Assembly (NCBI GenBank): GCA_026770585.1
Contig: MU647394.1
Coordinates: forward strand, 4,804-17,370
Direction of reading: 5' to 3'
Origin: Baffinella frigidus
Taxonomy: Eukaryota > Cryptophyceae > Cryptomonadales > Baffinellaceae
DNA length: 12,567 nucleotides
In this document: piece by piece, positions 7,564 to 12,533 of the stretch
Layout of the letters: every line of letters starts with the position of its first letter
Position numbering within the stretch: the stretch's first letter is position 1
The notes under the pieces: generated by a model
What the model saw: the letters and a program-made list of their open reading frames with translations, nothing else
Databases searched by the model: none
What the model was told of the DNA's origin: nothing
Position numbers and translations under genes: made by a program

Positions 7564-7689
7564 GAAAAGGGGCTCGGCCAAGCCTGCATAGGTGGGTCGG
7601 GGAGCTCACCCGTAGATCGTTCCCAACTCCTCAAGAGTGAGGTGGGCGTGGCCTTCGACGTGAGTGTAAATAAAAGCACCAAAGCACCA
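7564..7689 (-). repeat. Repeat E, copy 2
   Basis: This aligns to 2071-2198 across its length, in the same orientation. On the minus strand it preserves the peptide FIYTHVEGHAHLTLEELGTIYG followed by GGGTGAGC, either a TGA stop or a splice donor. The copy ends about 208 bp before the EF-hand start codon, so it may lie in the promoter or 5' leader of that gene and read away from it. Confidence 0.75.
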
Positions 7690-7896
7690 TTTCTGAAGGA
7701 CCTGAGGGGCGGGTCCCACCATTATTTCTGAGGGGGGATTCTCTGGGACGGCTTCTGCAACAGAAGACAAGGCGTCAGACACACTCGCCAAGCTTCATCG
7801 CCAGCTCACTTCCCCCGCCACGACAGGCGCCGCCTTCCCCGACAGCACTTCCTTCGAACCGCACAGGAGCGCTCCAACCCAACAACATAATCAGAG
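7690..7896 (+). promoter_or_regulatory. Presumed 5' flank and leader of the EF-hand gene
   Basis: The 207 bp between repeat E and the ATG contain no recognisable TATA box or known motif. The last 100 bp are C-rich and G-poor (7798-7880), which is typical of a eukaryotic 5' leader. An in-frame TAA at 7888-7890, two codons before the ATG, closes the upstream frame and supports the start. Assignment as leader is inference from position and composition. Confidence 0.4.
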
Positions 7897-8742
7897 ATGG
7901 CTCCGCCAAGGAGCATGACGGAGGCAAACTTCAAGATTCAACGCCGCAGGTCCTCCGAGTGTGAACTCACGCCGCAGTTGACGCGCCGCGCGCTTATGGC
8001 GGTGTTCGCCGTGGCTGACACCAACGCCTCTGGGTTCGTCGACCGCGAGGAGCTCACGCGCGTGCTCACGATTCTCGAGGTGCGGATGCACAACCCCGCC
8101 GAGGACATCGATGCGCTCTTCGAGGCGTTCGACGTCGATGGCGACGGCGCCATCAGCATAGTGGAGTTCTGCACCAAGTTCGAGCCTGCCATCGAGCGCA
8201 GCGGCTGCAAGATGATGGGCAGCAAGATGGACTTTGACCGCATCATGAAGGAGACGTTCGCCAAGATGCTCGTCGACGCGCGCGACCAGCGCACTGCCGT
8301 GGACCGCTCCTTCATGCAGGCGGGCGATGACTGCCAGGAGTGGTTCTGCAAGAAGTTCCTCGGCTCCAAGTGGCGCACGAAGATCTTCGAGGAGTTCACC
8401 AAAGGCGGCAAGGGATGTGCAAGCAGGCTCGAGTACCTCCGCGCGAACCTTGCCGAGGCGAGCGAGGGCGCGAACAAGTGGGTAAACAACGCTCTCATCT
8501 CCGACGCGGACTTCAAGAGGGAAGTGCTGGACACGAACGGCATCTGCGACTTCGCCGAGAAGTGGCTATCGCGCCTCGAGTGTGAGATGGCGGACATCTC
8601 GGCCACCAAGCGCCGCAACTCGTCCGCGACCAACCGCACCACGTCGTTGCTCTCCGAGGCCTCCACACGCACATCCTCGCTCGAAGATTCGGCGAGCACC
8701 AGTCCCCTCGCCGCCACGTTCGAGCGCCTAGCTGCCTCTTAA
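7897..8742 (+). CDS. EF-hand calcium-binding protein, 281 aa
   Basis: This is a soluble protein with an EF-hand pair near the N-terminus. Loop 1 is residues 41-52 (D-T-N-A-S-G-F-V-D-R-E-E) and loop 2 is residues 79-90 (D-V-D-G-D-G-A-I-S-I-V-E). Both have acidic or polar ligands at positions 1, 3, 5 and 9, Gly at 6, a hydrophobic residue at 8 and Glu at 12, so both should bind Ca2+. Residues 100-235 are mostly helical-looking and unrecognised; D212-T-N-G-I-C-D resembles a degenerate third loop but its spacing is wrong. The tail 236-281 is Ser/Thr-rich and probably disordered. RRRSS at 16-20 is a possible basophilic kinase site. No signal peptide or membrane segment is seen. The start is supported by G at -3, G at +4 and an in-frame TAA just upstream. 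Third positions are strongly G/C, unlike the flanks. The likely role is calcium sensing with an unknown target. It appears intronless, and a decayed relative lies antisense at 5602-6597. Confidence 0.85.
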   Translation: MAPPRSMTEANFKIQRRRSSECELTPQLTRRALMAVFAVADTNASGFVDREELTRVLTILEVRMHNPAEDIDALFEAFDVDGDGAISIVEFCTKFEPAIERSGCKMMGSKMDFDRIMKETFAKMLVDARDQRTAVDRSFMQAGDDCQEWFCKKFLGSKWRTKIFEEFTKGGKGCASRLEYLRANLAEASEGANKWVNNALISDADFKREVLDTNGICDFAEKWLSRLECEMADISATKRRNSSATNRTTSLLSEASTRTSSLEDSASTSPLAATFERLAAS

Positions 8743-8778
8743 TTAGCGATTGCGATCACGGCTCAACTCATTTAGAAA

Positions 8779-8870
8779 GGTTGGATGGGCCCGCCTCAGG
8801 GGGAAAGGGCTCCAAGGTTGGATGGGCCCGCCTCAGGGGAAAAGGGCTCCAAGGTTGGCGGGCCCATCCA
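8779..8870. repeat. Two tandem 37-bp units plus an inverted half-unit
   Basis: Units 8779-8815 and 8816-8852 start GGTTGGATGGGCCCGCC and differ by one base. They are followed by GGTTGGCGGGCCCATCCA (8853-8870), whose GGCGGGCCCATCCA is the reverse complement of the unit's TGGATGGGCCCGCC. The array begins 37 bp after the EF-hand stop codon, so it may fall in the 3' UTR and could form a strong hairpin in RNA. No polyadenylation signal is obvious. Confidence 0.85.
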
Positions 8871-8915
8871 GGACCCTCACAGCGCGAGCCTGGCGGGTGA
8901 AAGGGAGGAGGGGGT

Positions 8916-8935
8916 GATCCCGGGTGTGGGAGGAT
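8916..8935 (+). repeat. 20-bp direct repeat, left copy
   Basis: GATCCCGGGTGTGGGAGGAT recurs exactly at 9151-9170, and the pair brackets the hairpin element K. The length is too great for a usual MITE target duplication. It may derive from a local duplication or be the border of a larger unit. Confidence 0.85.
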
Positions 8936-9138
8936 TCTTGAGGAATACGATTTCCCATCCCTTAAGTGGCCAGCCGGTCAAAATTGACCCGCAAGAGGTC
9001 CTAGGCAGGTCCGAGGGCCCTACGGTAGGGCGTAGGAACCTACTGGGCACTTATGGGATAGGGAATTGGAGCCTTTCCATCAGAAATGAGGCGAACGGCT
9101 CCAATGCCCTGGGGAGGAATCGTATTCCTCAGGAATAC
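8933..9138. mobile_element. Hairpin element K, interrupted by family A copy A4
   Basis: GAGGAATACGATT at the left pairs with AATCGTATTCCTC at the right (9115-9127), and AATTGGAGCC (9064-9073) pairs with GGCTCCAATG (9098-9107). When the intervening 105-bp A4 copy is ignored, the left arm becomes a continuous stem partner of the right arm over about 33 bp, around a 24-nt loop. This shows a pre-existing palindrome into whose left arm A4 inserted. No other copy of K is in the window, so its identity as a mobile element is inferred. Confidence 0.72.
8956..9060 (+). mobile_element. Family A element, copy A4
   Basis: This 105-bp copy is in the same orientation as A1. The flanking dinucleotide is CA at the left and TA at the right, so one target copy has changed. 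The right terminus carries substitutions (TGGGCACTTATGGGA), while the core CCTACGGTAGG is intact at 9019-9029. It sits inside the left arm of hairpin element K. Confidence 0.88.
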
Positions 9139-9150
9139 TTGACGCGATTG

Positions 9151-9170
9151 GATCCCGGGTGTGGGAGGAT
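9151..9170 (+). repeat. 20-bp direct repeat, right copy
   Basis: This is identical to 8916-8935 and lies 12 bp beyond the right arm of hairpin element K. Confidence 0.85.
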
Positions 9171-9226
9171 GTCCTCCTCTGTCTGTAAGTGAATTTATAT
9201 TTGGTGTGAGCGTGCCACACAGCTGA

Positions 9227-9361
9227 CTTCGAAGGGGTTTAGAATAACCCCTGAGTGATACATGTAAGACCTAGGGCCCTACGGTAGGCGATCCGTAGGG
9301 GCATAGGGGGGTTCCTACGGATGGAAACTCGGGCACTGGGCACCCGAAAACCCCTTCTTAG
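9227..9361 (+). mobile_element. Family C palindromic element, copy C1
   Basis: This 135-bp relative of C0 (3975-4115) starts CTTCGAAGGGGTTTAG and ends AAAACCCCTTCTTAG, which form the terminal inverted repeat. Its core is CCTACGGTAGG (9278-9288). Upstream CACACAGC is also shared with C0. The right 61 bp of C1 are repeated exactly in the second unit of the tandem duplication that follows. Confidence 0.78.
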
Positions 9362-9655
9362 CCCTGAATATGGCCTCCGAGTCTTACGATTCGTAAGAAC
9401 GAGCTGTTTTACGAGTCGTACGATTCGTAAGAACGAGTTGTTGTACGGACCTAATCTCAGATCCTGTCACTATGAAAGTGCAGGGGTACCTCGCTCATAA
9501 GAAAACGCGCAACCCCCGGGACCTCCATAGGGCCCTAGGCATAGGCCTACTGTAGGGTCTTAGGGGGGGGCGTTTTCTTATGAGCGAGGTACCCCTGTAT
9601 GAACATGCACCGTCCCTAGGGTGGTCCTGTGCTCCTAGGAACAGGCCCACCGTAG
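9301..9655 (+). repeat. Tandem duplication unit D1, carrying element B2
   Basis: Unit D1 and unit D2 (9656-9960) share 65 identical bases at their starts (9301-9365 and 9656-9720), then TGGCCTCC, CTTACGATTCGTAAGAACGA, CTATGAAAGT, TGAACATGCAC and CTAGGGTGGTC in order. D1 has an extra internal duplication of the CGATTCGTAAGAACGAG segment (9388-9437) and contains element B2. D2 lacks B2 but contains A5. The layout fixes the order of events: duplication came before at least one of the insertions, and each unit shows the empty site of the other. Confidence 0.88.
9479..9599 (-). mobile_element. Family B element, copy B2
   Basis: The element is about 121 bp. Its inverted ends CAGGGGTACCTCGCTCATAA match exactly over at least 24 bp. 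The core CCTACTGTAGG lies at 9546-9556, and the interior is inverted relative to B1. Flanks are TG on the left and TA on the right. The duplicated unit D2 reads CTATGAAAGTATGAACATGC at the corresponding place with no insertion, so the ancestral target was TA and the left copy has since become TG. Confidence 0.92.
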
Positions 9656-9960
9656 GCATAGGGGGGTTCCTACGGATGGAAACTCGGGCACTGGGCACCC
9701 GAAAACCCCTTCTTAGCCCTCTATCCCTCAAGTGGCCAGTAGGCGCATACGCCCTACCGTAGGGCCCTAGGACCTGCCTAGGACCTCTTGGTAGTCAAAT
9801 TTGACCACCTGGCCACTTGAGGGATATGGCCTCCCAGTCTTACGATTCGTAAGAACGAGTTGTTTACGAACCTAATTTCAGACCCTGTTACTATGAAAGT
9901 ATGAACATGCACTGCCCCTAGGGTGGTCTTCTCCTAGGAACAGGCCCTCCGTAGGGCCCC
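9656..9960 (+). repeat. Tandem duplication unit D2, carrying element A5
   Basis: This is the second unit of the duplication, starting with the same 65 bp as D1. The A5 element interrupts it after CTTAGCCCTC. Without A5 the unit is about 200 bp, and without B2 unit D1 is about 234 bp; the difference is largely D1's internal duplication. The end CCGTAGGGCCCCAAGGCGG and the GGCGGTGCGTG...GCGAGTA block that follows (to 9989) recur in modified form at 11744-11783. Confidence 0.86.
9722..9826 (-). mobile_element. Family A element, copy A5
   Basis: This 105-bp copy is inverted relative to A1, with ends TCCCTCAAGTGGCCA and its exact complement. TA is present on both sides, and the core CCTACCGTAGG lies at 9753-9763. 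The uninserted paralogous site in D1 reads CCCTGAATATGGCCTCC, where a single TA replaces the element plus both flanking TAs. This is direct support for TA target duplication. Confidence 0.93.
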
Positions 9961-9987
9961 AAGGCGGTGCGTGTTCCTGTTTGCGAG

Positions 9988-10010
9988 TACAGGGATACCT
10001 CACTCATAAG
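9988..10010 (+). mobile_element. Family B solo left end
   Basis: GTACAGGGATACCTCACTCATAAG resembles the B terminal repeat with two changes, but no matching right end follows within 200 bp. It is a truncated relic. Confidence 0.65.
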
Positions 10011-10188
10011 GTGTGCCTGGTTTCTGCCGCGATCCTCTGTACAGGGGGGCTTCATGTGATCCGAAAGGAAGCATGGCCTTTCTACAGAACAAGTTTTGGT
10101 GTCCGCTTATGTTGGGAGCTCGAAGAACCTAAAGGACCTCCAGGTAATCTGAGAGCGGTCAGTGGCTCGTTCTTAAGATTTAAGAAAC
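10011..10188. other. Intervening stretch with a diverged repeat H
   Basis: No gene is supported. The minus strand from about 10138 to 10075 has GGTCCTTTAGGTT, CCCAACATA and GTAGAAAGG in the order seen in repeat H (2801-2872), with diverged spacing between them. It is a likely old fourth copy. Confidence 0.45.
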
Positions 10189-10262
10189 GCAGGGACAACG
10201 GCCGGTGTCACGTTGTTAAATTTTTTTAAAAGCAGAGACAACGGTCGATGTCACGTTCTTAT
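10189..10262. repeat. Two direct repeats of about 31 bp at the left of element J
   Basis: 10189-10219 and 10232-10262 share the pattern GCAG(G/A)GACAACGG(C/T)CG(G/A)TGTCACGTT(G/C)TTA, separated by a T/A-rich spacer. The second copy abuts the left end of the inverted-repeat element at 10261. Confidence 0.75.
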
Positions 10263-10496
10263 CGTAGATTTCGACTTGGCGCGGAATTCACTTCGGGTCG
10301 GGGGATCGAAATATCGAAAAAATCGCGATCATTTTCGCGTCCATTTAAAGTTTTATGCTATCTTACGCATGGATTTGATGACAAGATCGCGACCCCCACC
10401 CATAACATGTCACAAAAAAATCATTTTCACTTTTTTTCGTTCCCCGATGTCCCGACCTGATCTCGAGAAATTCCGCGCTAAGCCGAAATCTACGAT
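10261..10496. mobile_element. Inverted-repeat element J, 236 bp
   Basis: The first 28 bp, ATCGTAGATTTCGACTTGGC followed by GCGGAATT, are complementary to 10469-10496 with two mismatches. Weaker pairing continues inward (GGTCGGG with CCCGACC) and outward (a CAGAGA-like motif beyond both ends). The interior is A/T-rich with CGCGATC words and no conserved coding. The structure resembles a non-autonomous DNA transposon of another family than A, B or C. No target duplication could be identified with confidence. Confidence 0.7.
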
Positions 10497-10554
10497 GACA
10501 TTAAGAACCGGCTCTCTGTCCAAACGCGGGCCCATCCCAGGCCTTTTCTGAGGC

Positions 10555-10726
10555 AGGCTTGTCCCAGGCCTTGCAAAGATCTCACTGTGCCGTCCGCGTG
10601 CCCTGTACCCACACGGTGGCCTACGGACCTTTCATCAAAAGTCATCTTACCCTGTTGGCAGTGAACTTCAAAGATTTGGGACAAGCCTCTCCTGCGGCGG
10701 TCCCCGCAAAGATCTCACTGTGCCGT
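10555..10726. repeat. Mixed inverted and direct repeats
   Basis: AGGCTTGTCCCA (10555-10566) is the complement of TGGGACAAGCCT (10677-10688). A 21-bp word beginning GCAAAGATCTCACTGTGCCG is repeated exactly at 10573-10593 and 10706-10726. Short open frames on both strands derive from these repeats, and no protein is recognised. Confidence 0.75.
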
Positions 10727-10745
10727 GTGCCACTCGATCCTTTAG

Positions 10746-10817
10746 GTCCTTTAGGTTTTAATTTCGCCCAACATATGCCAACGACACGCCCTTCCGTAGA
10801 AAGGACTGCAGAGAAAG
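10746..10817 (+). repeat. Dispersed repeat H, second 72-bp copy
   Basis: This matches 2801-2872 with a single A for G change. Just before it, TTTAGGTCC is locally duplicated, giving GGTCCTTTAGGTCCTTTAGG. After 10817 the two copies diverge at once, which gives a sharp right border after GAGAAAG. Confidence 0.9.
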
Positions 10818-11000
10818 ATTTTTTTGAGAATGCTAGAGGATCCTATTTACATGTGGGGTTGTACACATTTATACCAGGATAGGGTATTCCAACCTCGTGC
10901 CCGTGCTAATTTCGCTGGGTTGTGTGACCAATTTCACGAAATTTACTACACAAATGTTACAACTGACTTTCAAATAGGCCCCTCTAGCATTCTCTTGGGG

Positions 11001-11127
11001 TACAGAGAGTACCTCGCTCATAAGAAAGTGCCTCCTCCTAGAACCCTACAGCACGTCTATGCATAGGGCCCTATGGTGGTCCAGGGGGGGGGGGGGGGCG
11101 CTTTCTTATGAGCAAGGCACTCCTGTA
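11001..11127 (+). mobile_element. Family B element, copy B3
   Basis: This copy is 127 bp, bounded by TA. The ends CAGAGAGTACCTCGCTCATA and the complement of CAGGAGTGCCTTGCTCATAA are more diverged than in B1 or B2. The usual core is damaged (CCTACAGCACG). A 15-G run at 11084-11098 makes it longer than its relatives. TACAGAGAG of the left end recurs immediately outside the right end (11126-11134). Confidence 0.85.
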
Positions 11128-11130
11128 CAG

Positions 11131-11206
11131 AGAGCACAGCGTCGCGCCAGACAATGCCGACACCCCCCAGCCCTCGTCCCCCCACAGGCCTCGTGCGCTG
11201 TGCTCT
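11131..11206. repeat. 11-bp inverted repeat followed by a T-run
   Basis: AGAGCACAGCG (11131-11141) is the exact complement of CGCTGTGCTCT (11196-11206), and TTTTT follows. The 54-nt loop is long for a terminator, and no transcript upstream is identified. It directly abuts B3. Confidence 0.65.
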
Positions 11207-11455
11207 TTTTTACTGACGTGACAACTCCCAGGCCTCCGTTGACCGTGGATCAGCCAAGTCTCATCAGTCTACTACTCCCCGAGACGGGCCGGTGTGCCCG
11301 AACCGTGCTCCTGCGCAGAATCACGCGTGGCCAACATCTCTCAGCTTTGTGAAAGTCGATCTGGCTCCACCCGTGGGCAAGGATTCGGCCGCAGACCCTT
11401 CCGTCCTAATCTACTGCATCACTTTTAGGTGAGGCACCACTCATACACGCGTCTT
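11207..11455. other. Stretch without a recognisable gene
   Basis: One open frame runs in from the B3 element (11059-11352, +) but its protein is low-complexity and unrecognised. No RNA gene or regulatory site is identified. Confidence 0.45.
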
Positions 11456-11603
11456 GAGTGGCCCTGCCCTCTAGACGTGAGTGGCCCCGCCAAAATTGAC
11501 GTGAGTGGCCCCGCCTTCTAGAGTTGACACTGGTTCCTAGAGTGGCCCCGCCTTTCAACGTCGACACTGGTTCCAGAAATATCCAGAAACATCCAGAAAC
11601 GAT
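11456..11603. repeat. GAGTGGCCCCGCC short tandem and dispersed repeats
   Basis: GAGTGGCC(C/T)(C)GCC appears four times (11456, 11479, 11503, 11540) with TCTAGA- and TTGAC-containing spacers, and GACACTGGTTCC appears twice. The segment finishes with three CCAGAAA(T/C)AT-like units (11573-11603). It looks like a young, irregular minisatellite. Confidence 0.75.
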
Positions 11604-11610
11604 CCTTGCC

Positions 11611-11731
11611 TACAGGGGTACCTCGCTCACAAAAAAACAACCCCCCCCAGGACCCTACAGTAGGCCTATGCCTAGGGCCCTATGGTGATCCTAGGGGGGT
11701 GGGCGTTTCGTATGAGCGAGGTACTCCTGTA
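11611..11731 (+). mobile_element. Family B element, copy B4
   Basis: This 121-bp copy is bounded by TA. Its interior is nearly identical to B1, including CCTACAGTAGG (11654-11658 plus 11659-11664) and CCTAGGGCCC. The left end carries a C/A-rich change (CTCACAAAAAAACAACC) and the right end has GTATGAGCGAGGTACTCCTG. Confidence 0.9.
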
Positions 11732-11802
11732 GGAGTGGGCATGCCGTAGGATGCTAGGGCGGTGCGTGTCCTCCTTCGCGAGTAACCCCTGTGGCGGCCG
11801 TG

Positions 11803-11902
11803 TGCAGGGGTACCTCGCTCATAAGAAACGCTGGACTCACGCAGACTCGTCGCCGTAGGGTCCTAGGGGGCGGCGGTTTCTTATGAGCGAGGTATCCCTG
11901 TA
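11803..11902 (+). mobile_element. Family B variant, copy B5 with a different interior
   Basis: The element is 100 bp with standard B ends (CAGGGGTACCTCGCTCATAA and its near complement), flanked by TG and TA. The middle lacks the CCTACNGTAGG core and holds ACTCACGCAGACTCGTCG (11835-11852) instead. The flanks are also complementary: GGCGGCCGTGT (11793-11803) pairs with ACACGGCCGCC (11902-11912). The palindrome therefore extends beyond the presumed target duplication. Confidence 0.82.
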
Positions 11903-11915
11903 CACGGCCGCCATG

Positions 11916-11958
11916 TACAGGGGTGCCTCGCTCATAAGAAAACGCCTCCTCTTAGGAT
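11916..11958 (+). mobile_element. Family B left-end fragment, copy B6
   Basis: TACAGGGGTGCCTCGCTCAT continues into AAGAAAACGCCTCCTCTTAGGA as in a normal B left half, then stops. Next comes ACTCACGCAGACTCGTCG (11961-11978), the same 18 bp found inside B5. No right end exists before the heptamer array. Confidence 0.8.
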
Positions 11959-12010
11959 GTACTCACGCAGACTCGTCGTGCGCCAGCTGCATGCGGTCGG
12001 GACTCTGCGG

Positions 12011-12346
12011 TTCAGGGTCCAGGGTTTAGGTTTCAGGGTTCAGGGTCCAGGGTTTAGGTTTCAGGGTTCAGGGTCCAGGGTTTAGGTTTCAGGGTCCAGG
12101 GTTTAGGTTTCAGGGCTCAGGGTCCAGGGTTTAGGTTTCAGGGTTTAGGGTTTAGGGTCCACGAACCAGGGTTCAGGGTTCAGGGTCTAGGGTTTAGGTT
12201 TCAGGGTCCAGGGTTCAGGGTTTAGGTTTCAGGGTCCAGGGTTCAGGATCCAGGGTGCAGGGTGCAGGGTGCAGGGTGCAGGGTTCAGGGTGCAGGGTTC
12301 AGGGTCCAGGGTTTAGGGTTTAGGGATTAGGGTTGAGGGTGTAGGG
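12011..12346 (+). repeat. TTTAGGG-type heptamer array, 48 units in one register
   Basis: These 336 bp divide into exactly 48 heptamers without an indel. Variants are TTCAGGG, TCCAGGG, TTTAGGT, TGCAGGG and TTTAGGG. A higher-order pattern TTCAGGG-(TTCAGGG)-TCCAGGG-TTTAGGT recurs through the first half, and four TGCAGGG in a row occur at 12256-12283. The G-rich strand orientation is that of a right chromosome end and opposite to the array at 1-1613. Further sequence follows it, so in this window it is interstitial or subtelomeric. Confidence 0.92.
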
Positions 12347-12390
12347 TTGACTGCGCGACTCGCGCTCACAGGGGACGCTCGAAAAGGTCC

Positions 12391-12533
12391 TATCCCTCAA
12401 GTGGCCAGCTATCCCTTAAGTGGCCAGCTATCCCTTAAGTGGCGAGTAGGCTCCTACGCCCTACCGTAGGGCCCTAGGACCTGCCTAGGACCTCGTGGCG
12501 GTCAAATTTGACCGCCTCGCCACTTAAGGGATA
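12391..12533 (-). mobile_element. Family A element, copy A6 with triplicated left end
   Basis: The complete 105-bp element is at 12429-12533, in the inverted orientation, with TA at both ends and core CCTACCGTAGG (12460-12470). Before it stand two extra copies of the end, TATCCCTCAAGTGGCCAGC (12391-12409) and TATCCCTTAAGTGGCCAGC (12410-12428), giving three tandem 19-bp termini. Each extra terminus begins with TA. Repair slippage during transposition, or repeated targeting of the element's own end, could explain this. Confidence 0.9.

Noticed and set aside
7938-8717. 259-codon minus-strand open frame opposite the EF-hand gene
   Set aside because: It lies almost wholly inside the plus-strand gene, which has canonical EF-hand loops; the antisense frame is open because of strong G/C third-position bias.
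11131-11211. Transcription terminator from an inverted repeat followed by T5
   Set aside because: The loop is 54 nt, no upstream transcript is identified, and factor-independent termination of this type is bacterial, whereas this DNA looks eukaryotic nuclear.
403-12533. A transposase gene that could move families A and B
   Set aside because: None of the open frames shows a DDE/DDD catalytic pattern or helix-turn-helix; the elements are too short to encode anything, so the enzyme must be elsewhere.
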